Positions 14,212 to 22,011 of a DNA stretch of 29,653 nucleotides are shown piece by piece; position 1 is the first letter of the stretch, and each line of letters begins with the position of its first letter. The DNA lies in contig JAEWSL010000026.1 of NCBI GenBank assembly GCA_023398295.1, forward strand, positions 1-29,653, written 5' to 3'. The position numbers were made by a program, and so were the translations under genes. Source of the DNA: Elusimicrobiota bacterium (GTDB taxonomy: Bacteria > Elusimicrobiota > Elusimicrobia > Elusimicrobiales > Elusimicrobiaceae). Under the pieces are notes generated by a model, which made no database searches, had not been told where the DNA came from, and worked only from the letters and a program-made list of their open reading frames with translations.

Positions 14212-15786
14212 GTGCCGCTAAATTTTAAGGACAATAAATTACTTGATAAAAAAAGGGCCGGCGTTTTGTTGCCGCTTAGCTCTATGCGCAGCGCAGGCGA
14301 CTGGGGCTGCGGCGATATGGCTTCCTTCGGGGAGTGGATAAAATATTTAAGTTCCCAGGGCGCGCAGATAATACAAGTCCTGCCTTTACACGAAACTGCC
14401 CCTGGCGTAGACTGCCCTTACAGCGCCCTAAGCGCTTTTGCCATTGACCCTGTATATATCAGCGTTGCCGATGTTCCCGACGTCAAAAACAGCCCTAAAG
14501 CGCAGGAAATTTTGCAGGATTTGCAAGATGATATAGAATTTTGGCGCTCCCAGGATACTACGCAGTTTAAGTACATTAAATCTGCCAAATATAAAGTTTT
14601 ATGGGCCGCCTACGAAGATTTAATTTTATCGGGCCATACGCGCGATTTGCGCTATCAAGAGTTCCTTTCTTTTCAGAACAAAAACGCTTTTTGGCTTACG
14701 CCCTACTGCCTTTTCAGGACGGCAAAAGATTTATCAGGTTGGACCTGCTGGCGCAACTGGGAGAGGGATTTAAGTTCCGCCAACGCCGCTTATCTTAAAG
14801 ATTTTTCCGCAAGATACGAGCGCCAGATAGGCTTTTTCGGCTATCTTCAGTGGATATTGCAGCAGCAGCTTGCCGCCGCGCGCGCCGCGGCCGAGCAGAC
14901 AAAAACACTTATCTTCGGCGATATTCCCTACGGCGTCAATTTTGACAGCGCAGACGTCTGGGCCGGCCAGAGCAATTATCTTCTTAACGCGGAAGTCGGC
15001 GCGCCAAAGGACCAATTTTCAAAAGGCGGGCAGAAATGGGGATTACCCGCCTACAACTGGCCCGTTATAGAACAAAATAATTTTAATCTTTGGCGCGAGA
15101 AAATAAAACGCGCCTGCGAGATTTACGATATTTTCCGCCTGGACCATTTGGTCGGGTTTTTCCGCATGTGGATGTTTGAAAACGGAGATGAAACCGGCCG
15201 CTTTGACCTTTTGGGGGAAGATAAGCAAAAAGCGCGCGGCTGTAAGTTTCTTGAAGCCGTAACGCAAAGCGCGGGCGAGAAGCTGCCCGTCGGGGAAGAC
15301 CTTGGCGTTATTCCCGATTATATGCGCGCTTTGATGAAAGAAATCTGCCTGCCAGGCTACCGCGTTTTACGGTGGGAGAAAGATAACGAAGTCTTCCGCG
15401 AACCGCGAAATTACCCCTTTTACTCCCTTGCCACCACCTCAACCCACGATACCGATACGCTTAAAGAATGGTGGGTTTCCATGGAAAAGTGGCAGCGCGC
15501 CAATATTTGGGAAATGATAAGCGCTCAGAAGACGGACGGCAACGTTCCGTTCTCTGAAGATACGCATAAAGCTATTTTGCAAAGAGTAATGCAAAGCGGC
15601 AGCAGCATGGTAATATTTCCGATACAAGACATTATAGGCGAAGGCGGCAGGATAAACACGCCCGGCACTGTCAGCGAGGACAACTGGACATACCGCGTCC
15701 CCCTGGAGTCTTCTTCTTTCCACGAAAAATACCAAAAAAAGATGGAACTTTTCAAACAACTGGCCAAAGAAAGCGGACGCAGTTAA
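14212..15786 (+). CDS. malQ: 4-alpha-glucanotransferase (amylomaltase)
   Basis: The 524-residue GH77 enzyme transfers glucan segments between maltooligosaccharides in the cytoplasm, for maltodextrin or glycogen use. The N-terminus LLPLSSMRSAGDWGCGD and the QVLPLHET segment are characteristic. The nucleophile is D311 in FRLDHLVGFFRMW, the acid/base is E362 in GEDLGVIPDYM, and the transition-state residues are H412-D413 in STHDTDTL. Length is normal for the bacterial short form. The start is GTG at 14212, supported by AGGGGAG at 14199-14205. No other glycogen genes are in the window. Confidence 0.95.
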   Translation: MPLNFKDNKLLDKKRAGVLLPLSSMRSAGDWGCGDMASFGEWIKYLSSQGAQIIQVLPLHETAPGVDCPYSALSAFAIDPVYISVADVPDVKNSPKAQEILQDLQDDIEFWRSQDTTQFKYIKSAKYKVLWAAYEDLILSGHTRDLRYQEFLSFQNKNAFWLTPYCLFRTAKDLSGWTCWRNWERDLSSANAAYLKDFSARYERQIGFFGYLQWILQQQLAAARAAAEQTKTLIFGDIPYGVNFDSADVWAGQSNYLLNAEVGAPKDQFSKGGQKWGLPAYNWPVIEQNNFNLWREKIKRACEIYDIFRLDHLVGFFRMWMFENGDETGRFDLLGEDKQKARGCKFLEAVTQSAGEKLPVGEDLGVIPDYMRALMKEICLPGYRVLRWEKDNEVFREPRNYPFYSLATTSTHDTDTLKEWWVSMEKWQRANIWEMISAQKTDGNVPFSEDTHKAILQRVMQSGSSMVIFPIQDIIGEGGRINTPGTVSEDNWTYRVPLESSSFHEKYQKKMELFKQLAKESGRS

Positions 15787-15820
15787 AATCTAGTATACTT
15801 GCTTTAGGAGGTTTTTATTT

Positions 15821-17134
15821 ATGAGACTGCTGGATATTATTATTAAAAAAAGGGACAATATTCCCCTTACCTATAAAGAAATAAATTACGTGGCCGCGCT
15901 TGCCGCAAACGGGCGCGCGCCGGACTATCAGCTTTCGGCCTTTCTTATGGCCTGTTTTCTAAATCCGCTTTCAAACGAGGAAGCCGCCTGCCTCACCAAA
16001 GCCATGGCTTACGGCGGGCTGCGTCTTGATTTCAAAAATATAAAAAAGCCTAAGGTGGACAAGCACTCTACCGGCGGCGTTGGGGACGGCGTTTCGCTAG
16101 CGCTGGCGCCGCTGTCGGCGGCATGCGGGCTTGCCGTGCCGATGATGTCGGGGCGCGGGCTTGGCCATACGGGCGGCACTTTGGATAAATTGGAGTCGGT
16201 AAAAAACTTTAACGTGCGCGTTGCCGTAAGCAAAATAAATAAACAGATGAAAACTTTGGGCGTCTGCATGTTCGGACAGACGGCCTATCTTGCCCCGGCG
16301 GATAAAAAACTTTATTCTCTGAGGGACGCAAGCGGCACGGTGGAGTCAATACCTCTTATAGTGGCAAGCATACTTTCCAAAAAATACGCCGAAGGCGTTG
16401 ACAGCCTTGTTATGGACGTTAAATACGGCTGCGGCGCGTTTATGAAAAATTACGAAGAGAGCAAAAAACTTGCCTGCGCGCTTGTAAAGACGGCAAAACT
16501 TTTAGGCTTAAAATGCCGCGCTCTTCTTACCGCGATGGAGCAGCCTTTGGGCCGCGCCGTGGGCAATGCAAACGAGATGCTGCAAAGCATCTTGATACTT
16601 AAAGGCGACAAAAATATTGCGCCCGATTTTTACGAGCTGCTCATTGAAACAGCCGCGCATATGCTTGAGGTCAGCGGCAAGGTAAAAAATATGGCACAAG
16701 CAAGAGCGCTTGCCGAGCGCTGCATAGAAGACGGCTCCGCCGCCGAGAAAATGCGTCAAATCATCAAATGGCAGGGCGGCGATACCGATGTTTTTGACAA
16801 TCCCCAAAAATACCTGCAAAACGCCAAGCTGGAGTATATTTATAAAGCGCCTTCAAGCGGTTATATCGGCGTTATAGACGCCTGTATGGTAGGCAACTGC
16901 GCCGTGCTTTTGGGCGCGGGTCGCAGCAAGATGGAAGATATTATTGACCATAAAGCCGGCCTCTGGCTTGATAAAAAATACGGCGATTTTGTAAATAAGG
17001 GCGACGTTGTGGCCCGTCTTTACGCTTCGGATAAAAAGAAGCTTGCCGAAGGCAAAGCTCTCTTTGCGCGCGCGGTAAAGATACAAAAAAGCAGGCCCGC
17101 AAAGAAGCCTCTCATAAAAGAAATTATTTCTTAA
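15821..17134 (+). CDS. deoA: Pyrimidine-nucleoside/thymidine phosphorylase
   Basis: The 437-residue enzyme cleaves thymidine or uridine with phosphate, giving the base and (deoxy)ribose-1-phosphate in nucleoside salvage. Family marks are the glycine-rich phosphate loop KHSTGGVGDGVS (about 80-91), SGRGLGHTGGTLDKLES (about 110-126), and the SLRDASGTVESIPLI stretch. A C-terminal barrel-sandwich domain is present (SPSSGYIG-like YKAPSSGYIGVID onward). The length suits both DeoA and Pdp, so base preference is not settled. AGGAGG precedes the ATG at 15821. The stop overlaps the convergent minus-strand gene by 4 bp, with no terminator between. Confidence 0.93.
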   Translation: MRLLDIIIKKRDNIPLTYKEINYVAALAANGRAPDYQLSAFLMACFLNPLSNEEAACLTKAMAYGGLRLDFKNIKKPKVDKHSTGGVGDGVSLALAPLSAACGLAVPMMSGRGLGHTGGTLDKLESVKNFNVRVAVSKINKQMKTLGVCMFGQTAYLAPADKKLYSLRDASGTVESIPLIVASILSKKYAEGVDSLVMDVKYGCGAFMKNYEESKKLACALVKTAKLLGLKCRALLTAMEQPLGRAVGNANEMLQSILILKGDKNIAPDFYELLIETAAHMLEVSGKVKNMAQARALAERCIEDGSAAEKMRQIIKWQGGDTDVFDNPQKYLQNAKLEYIYKAPSSGYIGVIDACMVGNCAVLLGAGRSKMEDIIDHKAGLWLDKKYGDFVNKGDVVARLYASDKKKLAEGKALFARAVKIQKSRPAKKPLIKEIIS

Positions 17135-17736
17135 TTTTTGCGGGTTTTATCGTCTGAAAAATCTTGGCTTCGCTTTGCAATAAAATAAATAAAGAAAATT
17201 AAAACGGCAAGATAAACTATCCCGAAATAAAACCCTGTCCAGCTGTGCGGGTATTGCGGCGTCTGCCCGTATTCTTCCTGTTCCGAAATATTGCCTTGAC
17301 GCGCGTAGGCGGATTCTTCCCCGTCAATGCTCTTTTTTAAGACGGAGGGGGACGGCAGATTTTTGGAAACTTTTTTAATTTTCTTTGCCGCCGCTGGTTT
17401 CGGGGCGGGCTCTGCGGGCTTTATTTCAACTTTAGAGCTATCGTTTTCTTTCCCGGGGGATTGCGCCGTATCGGAAGACAAATCCGTTTCAGCGGTATTT
17501 GTCGGCGCGGATATAACCTGCTCTTGGGCGGCGGTTTTTTGTTCCGCAGTTTCCTTGGCGGCGGTTTGTTTATCTTCAAAGGCTTGCGCGTCGTCAATTA
17601 AATCGTCTATGGGCGAGGGGGTTTTATCTATCGTTATTATAGGTTCCTGGGGCGTCGGGTTGGGCAAAAGCGTTTGCGCTCCCGTTAAGACAAACGGGAA
17701 AAGAGAAAATAAAATGAGCGCAAAGACTTTCTTCAT
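17131..17736 (-). CDS. Signal-peptide protein with C-terminal membrane helix, unknown
   Basis: I do not recognise this 201-residue protein. It has a Sec signal peptide (MKKVFALILFSLFPFVLTGA), a long low-complexity middle rich in Ala, Glu, Lys, Thr and Pro (about 30-150), and one membrane helix near the C-terminus (about 168-188, GIVYLAVLIFFIYFIA) followed by a charged tail. The expected topology is a flexible periplasmic stalk anchored in the inner membrane with a short cytoplasmic end. FliO-like proteins have a similar small layout, but no flagellar genes or FliO motifs are seen. It lies downstream of trmJ on the same strand, and its 3' end overlaps the convergent nucleoside phosphorylase gene. 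Confidence 0.7.
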   Translation of the reverse strand: MKKVFALILFSLFPFVLTGAQTLLPNPTPQEPIITIDKTPSPIDDLIDDAQAFEDKQTAAKETAEQKTAAQEQVISAPTNTAETDLSSDTAQSPGKENDSSKVEIKPAEPAPKPAAAKKIKKVSKNLPSPSVLKKSIDGEESAYARQGNISEQEEYGQTPQYPHSWTGFYFGIVYLAVLIFFIYFIAKRSQDFSDDKTRKN

Positions 17737-17814
17737 AAAGTAAATAATAGCAGTTTTTCGGCCTTCCCATAAAGCTGATTTTAAGCGGATTTTAATGCGG
17801 CAAAAGGGAGGGAT

Positions 17815-18519
17815 TTACTTTTGCATTTTCCCAAGCAGGGAAACAAGGAAAAATAAATCTTTTTCGCTTAAAGCGGCGTTTTGCAAAACAGCGTTTAGGC
17901 GTTTTTGGCGTATTTTTTTATTTAACGTCGGCGGAAAATTAAAATTACTAAAAAAATCCTCCGTTTTATCAAGCAAAAATTTATTTTGGGCAAGGGTTGC
18001 TTTTTTTGCAGGATGCGGTTTTGCGCCTTTTTTTATTTTCTTAAAAGAATTTATTTTTGCAATTTCATAACAAACCAAAATTACAGCCTGCGCCAGATTT
18101 ACCGAGGGCGTTTTTGAAGAAGTCGGTATATTTAAGACGGCGTTTGCGCTTTCAATATCCTGCGCGCAGAGCCCAGTTTTTTCCGGGCCGAAGATAAAAG
18201 CCAAATTTCGGCCTTTAAGTTCCTCAAGTTTTTGTTTTACCCGCGGCAGCAAAAAAATTTGTTTTTCCGTTTTTCTGTTCTTTAGCGAAGTCAAAGCAAA
18301 AGCAAAATCAATATCTTCTAAAGCTTGCGGCAATGTTTCAAAAACGCGCGCTTTGTTTAAGATACCGCCCGCGCCCTTTGCCGTTTTTTGCGCCTCCGTC
18401 CAGACGGGCGGATGCGGACACACCACGCGCAAATCCGCCAGACCGAAATTAGCCATGGCGCGCGCGGCGGCGCCTATGTTAAGGGGGTTTCTGGGTTTTA
18501 CCAAGATGACTGTAAGCAT
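17815..18519 (-). CDS. trmJ: TrmJ-type tRNA 2'-O-methyltransferase (SPOUT)
   Basis: The 234-residue SPOUT-class enzyme would methylate the 2'-OH of a tRNA nucleotide (position 32 for TrmJ) using S-adenosylmethionine bound in a trefoil knot. The three SPOUT motifs are clear: NIGAAARAMANFG (14-26), FIFGPEKTGL (about 108-117), and SVNLAQAVILVCYE (about 139-152). The C-terminal extension (about 160-234) is Lys/Phe-rich and probably helical, as in TrmJ. The exact position modified is inferred from family. Its ATG shares one nucleotide with the stop codon of the upstream cyuA gene (TAATG), so translation is probably coupled. Confidence 0.88.
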   Translation of the reverse strand: MLTVILVKPRNPLNIGAAARAMANFGLADLRVVCPHPPVWTEAQKTAKGAGGILNKARVFETLPQALEDIDFAFALTSLKNRKTEKQIFLLPRVKQKLEELKGRNLAFIFGPEKTGLCAQDIESANAVLNIPTSSKTPSVNLAQAVILVCYEIAKINSFKKIKKGAKPHPAKKATLAQNKFLLDKTEDFFSNFNFPPTLNKKIRQKRLNAVLQNAALSEKDLFFLVSLLGKMQK

Positions 18520-19802
18520 TATCTTTTTGTTTTATCCTGCATTATGGATACTATGGTATCGTCCACCTTAAGCATGCCTATGGTGGATATTTTGCTTAAA
18601 TTTTGTATAGTTTCTTCGGCGCTTTTGCCTACAAATCCTTCCGTTTCGTTTATGCCGTAATAATTTATGCCCATAAAAGCCGCGCGCAGCGCGCTGTCAA
18701 CAGAACTTACCACTTTAAGCGCACACCCGCTTTTTGCGCCGTCGCAGAGCATGCCGCCTATGTCGCTTATGATATTATTTACGGCGTAGGTTATGGCGGC
18801 TATATCGGCGCCTTTCTGCTGGTAGACTATCGCTGCGCTTGCGCCCACGCCGGCCGCTATGGCGCATCCGCATATCGGCGCAAGTTCGCCCGTGAAAGCT
18901 TTTACGTAGCCGTTTAGGAGATGTGATAAAGCGATGCTTCTTAAAATTATTTCTTCCTTAACTTTCATTTTTTTTCCTACTACGTAAGGCACAAGAACGG
19001 CCACGATGCCCTGATTGCCGCTTTCGCCGCTGCTCATAACGGGTATGGCCTGGCCGTCCATGCGCGCGTCGGCCGCGCGCGAGGCCAAAACTTTGGTGGA
19101 GTTTACTATATTATCCGTAAGCACTTTTTGCTTTACCAATTGGTCAAGATAAAATCCCACTTTTTTTAATTTTGCGCCGCATTTTGCCGCTTCCAAATTC
19201 ATCAAAGCGCCTTTTTTTATATATGACAAATCCTCTTTATCGGCGCGGGCGGCTTCGTCCAAAAGATTCTCAAGCGAGCAGGCCGCAAGCTTAAGTTTAT
19301 AGCCGTTATCCTCTTTTGCCGATTTCTTTAGGTCTTTTTTTATCAGCGTATTTCCTTTTGCCTTAAGCAGCGTTATGTTGGTGTGAGAACCGCTTATAAC
19401 GCATAAAGCTTTGCCGTCTGTGGTCGTGAGATTGCATTCTATATAAAAGCTTTTTTTGCCTTCTTTAACGCAAAGTTCCACGCGTTTTTCTTCTATAAGT
19501 TTCTTCGCGCGTTTTAGGAGGGCGGGCGTAACCGACTTTAATATTTCCATTTTAAGCTGAGGTTTTTTTATAAGAAGGCCTATTGCCGCGGCAAGCAGGC
19601 TGCCCTTTTCGCCTTTAGTGTTGGGTATGCGCACGCCGAGGCCGTTTTTATAAGTTCCGCCGTCGGTATAAAATTTTGCGCTTAGGATTTGCCCCTTAAG
19701 TTCTTTTGCGGCCGCCGCCGCGCAAAGCGCGACGGAAACCGGTTCCGTGCAGCCCATTGCGGGGTAAACCTGATGCTTTAGCACTTCTTTTAGTAAGGTC
19801 AT
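18519..19802 (-). CDS. cyuA: L-cysteine desulfidase (UPF0597 family)
   Basis: The 427-residue protein is of the UPF0597/CyuA family. These oxygen-sensitive iron-sulfur enzymes split L-cysteine to pyruvate, ammonia and sulfide, and are related to the alpha domain of bacterial L-serine dehydratase. Seen here are the hallmark GCTEPVSVAL with C18, the SSGESGNQGIVAVL segment, and the C-terminal cysteines in PICGCAIAAG and MLCDGAKSGCALK that would hold the [4Fe-4S] cluster. Length is normal. The ATG overlaps the radC stop by 4 nt (ATGA), and the gene is fused by overlap to trmJ. An anaerobic lifestyle would suit it. Confidence 0.9.
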   Translation of the reverse strand: MTLLKEVLKHQVYPAMGCTEPVSVALCAAAAAKELKGQILSAKFYTDGGTYKNGLGVRIPNTKGEKGSLLAAAIGLLIKKPQLKMEILKSVTPALLKRAKKLIEEKRVELCVKEGKKSFYIECNLTTTDGKALCVISGSHTNITLLKAKGNTLIKKDLKKSAKEDNGYKLKLAACSLENLLDEAARADKEDLSYIKKGALMNLEAAKCGAKLKKVGFYLDQLVKQKVLTDNIVNSTKVLASRAADARMDGQAIPVMSSGESGNQGIVAVLVPYVVGKKMKVKEEIILRSIALSHLLNGYVKAFTGELAPICGCAIAAGVGASAAIVYQQKGADIAAITYAVNNIISDIGGMLCDGAKSGCALKVVSSVDSALRAAFMGINYYGINETEGFVGKSAEETIQNLSKISTIGMLKVDDTIVSIMQDKTKR

Positions 19803-20506
19803 AATATCTCCGTAGGTGATTTAATTTCGCAGTTGGCCCTGATGCTGAAAAACTTTCCCCTGCCTACAATAATATGGTCCATTACGGCTATGCCAAGGGA
19901 GGAAGCTATTTTTGTAAAAGCCTCCGTCAGCTCTATGTCTTCGCGGGAGGGGGAAGGTTCGCCCGAAGGGTGATTGTGGACGAAAATCAAGGCCGCCGCC
20001 TTTTTCTTAAGTGCGCTTTCCACTATTTTGCGCGGGGATATGCTTGCGCGGTCAATGGTGCCTATGGTTATTCTTTCCACGTCAATAACCGTGCTGCGCG
20101 AGGTAAGATAAATAATCTCAAAAACTTCGTTGCTTTCGCATTGCAAAGAGGCTCTGCAAAAATCCACCACGCTCTGGGGAGTTTTAATTTCTTTGCGTGC
20201 TTTTATTTGTTCCAAATAATACTTTCTCATAGTCGCGCGCACGACGTGAATAAGCAGCGCGCTGTTTGCGCCTATGCCCTCCACTTCGGATAATTCCTGC
20301 TCGCTTGCGTCCAAAACGCCGTTTAACGAGCCGAATTTTTTTATAAGCGCCCACGCCAGCGGTTTTGTATCGCGTCTTGGTATGGCAAAAGTGAGCAGGA
20401 GTTCAAGCATTTCGTGTTCTAGGAGGGCTTGCTCGCCGCCTTTGCCGAATTTTCTGCGCAAACGCGCGCGATGCCCCAGATAAGAGGGTTTGCCTATCTT
20501 GTCCAT
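19799..20506 (-). CDS. radC: RadC family (JAMM-domain) protein
   Basis: This 235-residue RadC-type protein has an N-terminal helix-hairpin-helix region (VEGIGANSALLI, about 75-86) and a C-terminal JAMM/MPN domain with the metal motif HNHPSGEPSPSREDIELT (about 172-189). Despite the name, RadC has no proven repair role; it is studied as a possible DNA-linked metalloprotein. Residues such as RHRERL-type GHRARLRRKF at the start are family-typical. I use ATG 20506; a TTG two codons earlier is possible. No ribosome binding site is visible, and a TATAAT lies only about 13 nt before the start, so the transcript may be nearly leaderless. It heads the radC-cyuA-trmJ overlap unit. Confidence 0.93.
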   Translation of the reverse strand: MDKIGKPSYLGHRARLRRKFGKGGEQALLEHEMLELLLTFAIPRRDTKPLAWALIKKFGSLNGVLDASEQELSEVEGIGANSALLIHVVRATMRKYYLEQIKARKEIKTPQSVVDFCRASLQCESNEVFEIIYLTSRSTVIDVERITIGTIDRASISPRKIVESALKKKAAALIFVHNHPSGEPSPSREDIELTEAFTKIASSLGIAVMDHIIVGRGKFFSIRANCEIKSPTEIL

Positions 20507-20564
20507 ATACAAATATTATATACTTTTATTGACAGTTTTTATTTTTTAACGACTAGGAGAATTT

Positions 20565-21926
20565 ATGGCGACAAAAATTGCAATTATCGGCGCGGGCCCC
20601 GGCGGCTATAACGCGGCCCTTAAGGCTGCCGCCTTGGGCGCGCAGGTAACTCTGTTTGAAAAAGGAGCCGTCGGCGGCGTTTGCCTTAATTGCGGCTGCA
20701 TACCCTCCAAAGCGCTTCTTGACGCGGCGCATCGCGCGCATAACATAAGGTATATGGAAAATTATTCTTCCGCGCCGCAGCAGGGGGAAGTTTTTGCCGC
20801 TTCCGTTGATTTTGCTAAAATACAGGCGCGGCGCGCGGCCGTCATAGAAAAACTGGGCCGCGGGCTTACGTCCCTGTTTAAGACGGCAAAGATAGAATAT
20901 GTTGAGGGGGAAGCTTCCTTCGCGTCGCAAAAGCAGATAAAATGCGCGGGCAGACTTTTTGATTTTGACGCCTGCATAATTGCAAGCGGCACGCAGCCTT
21001 TTTATCCCGCGCCGTTTGATAAATATAAGGATAAACTTTTGGACAACGGCAATATTTTTAATTTGCAAAAAATACCAGCTTCTTTGGCGATAATAGGCGG
21101 CGGCGTAATCGGGTGCGAGTTTGCCTGCATCTTCAGCGCGCTGGGCTGTAAAGTTACAATTATTGAAATGCTGCCCACAATCCTTGCGGCTGAAGAAGAA
21201 GCCTCTGCGCGCGTGCTTGAGAGCGCGCTTAAAAAGCGCGGGGTGGAAATTTTATGCTCCCGCTTTGCAAAAGATATTTCTTTTGACGGCGGCGTTAAAA
21301 CGCTTTTGCTTGACGACGGCTCCTCTCTTAAAGCCGAAGAAGTTTTGGTAGCCGTGGGCAGAACGGTTGATTTAAGCGCGCTTAATTTAGATGTTTTGGG
21401 CGTAGAGTGGAACAAAAAAGGCGTTAAGGTAAACCCCGAAACTCTACGTTTGAAAGATAATATTTACGCCGTTGGGGATATAAACGGGCTTTGTCTTCTT
21501 GCCCATGCGGCTGAAGCTCAGGGCGAAACGGCAGTCAAAGATATCATGGGCCGGCCTGCGCGCTACGACAACGATTTGGTGCCCAAAGCAATTTATACCT
21601 GGCCAGAGGTCGCCTCCGTAGGGCTCACAAAGAAAGAAGCTTTGGCGCGCGGGCTGGATGTAAAGACGCAAAAAAGTTTTCTTTTGGCAAACGGCCGCGC
21701 TCTTTCGCAGGACGAGTCAGAGGGCTTTGTCCAGCTTATAAGCGCAGCCGGCAGCGGCAAACTTTTGGGCGCGCAGATGGCGGGCGTTTACGCTTCAGAG
21801 CTTATCTCCGTCGCGCTTATTGCCATTAAAGCGGGTTTCACGGTGCAAGAGCTTGCCGAAACCGTGTTTCCCCACCCGACTGTTTGCGAGGCCATAAAAG
21901 CGGCCGCCGCCGCGCCCGCGCGCTGA
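20565..21926 (+). CDS. lpdA: Dihydrolipoamide dehydrogenase
   Basis: The 453-residue flavoenzyme reoxidises dihydrolipoyl groups of 2-oxoacid dehydrogenase or glycine cleavage complexes with NAD+. It has FAD-binding GAGPGG (9-14), the redox disulfide C40/C45 in GGVCLNCGCIPSK (with an extra C43 where most enzymes have Val or Thr), a second dinucleotide motif IIGGGVIGCE for NAD, the FAD-contacting YAVGDINGL, and the active-site base in FPHPTVCEAIKAA. No E1/E2 or gcv genes are adjacent, so its partner complex is unknown. AGGAGA precedes the ATG. A strong terminator follows. Confidence 0.95.
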   Translation: MATKIAIIGAGPGGYNAALKAAALGAQVTLFEKGAVGGVCLNCGCIPSKALLDAAHRAHNIRYMENYSSAPQQGEVFAASVDFAKIQARRAAVIEKLGRGLTSLFKTAKIEYVEGEASFASQKQIKCAGRLFDFDACIIASGTQPFYPAPFDKYKDKLLDNGNIFNLQKIPASLAIIGGGVIGCEFACIFSALGCKVTIIEMLPTILAAEEEASARVLESALKKRGVEILCSRFAKDISFDGGVKTLLLDDGSSLKAEEVLVAVGRTVDLSALNLDVLGVEWNKKGVKVNPETLRLKDNIYAVGDINGLCLLAHAAEAQGETAVKDIMGRPARYDNDLVPKAIYTWPEVASVGLTKKEALARGLDVKTQKSFLLANGRALSQDESEGFVQLISAAGSGKLLGAQMAGVYASELISVALIAIKAGFTVQELAETVFPHPTVCEAIKAAAAAPAR

Positions 21927-21965
21927 AGCGCGCCCCGCGGCTTAAAAGGAGCTGTTTTCAGCTGC

Positions 21966-21996
21966 AAAAAAGCCCCGCTTTAGGCGGGGCTTTTTT
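21966..21996. terminator. Bidirectional intrinsic terminator
   Basis: GCCCCGC (21972-21978) pairs with GCGGGGC (21984-21990) around a 5-nt loop. Six A residues precede and six T residues follow, so it can terminate lpdA (+) and the DUF885 gene (-), which converge here. Confidence 0.95.
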
Positions 21997-22011
21997 ACCT
22001 GCAGGGAATGT

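Noticed and set aside
20529..20557. TTGACA upstream of lpdA as a sigma-70 promoter
   Set aside because: The sequence at the -10 distance (ACTAGG) is poor and too close to the start codon.
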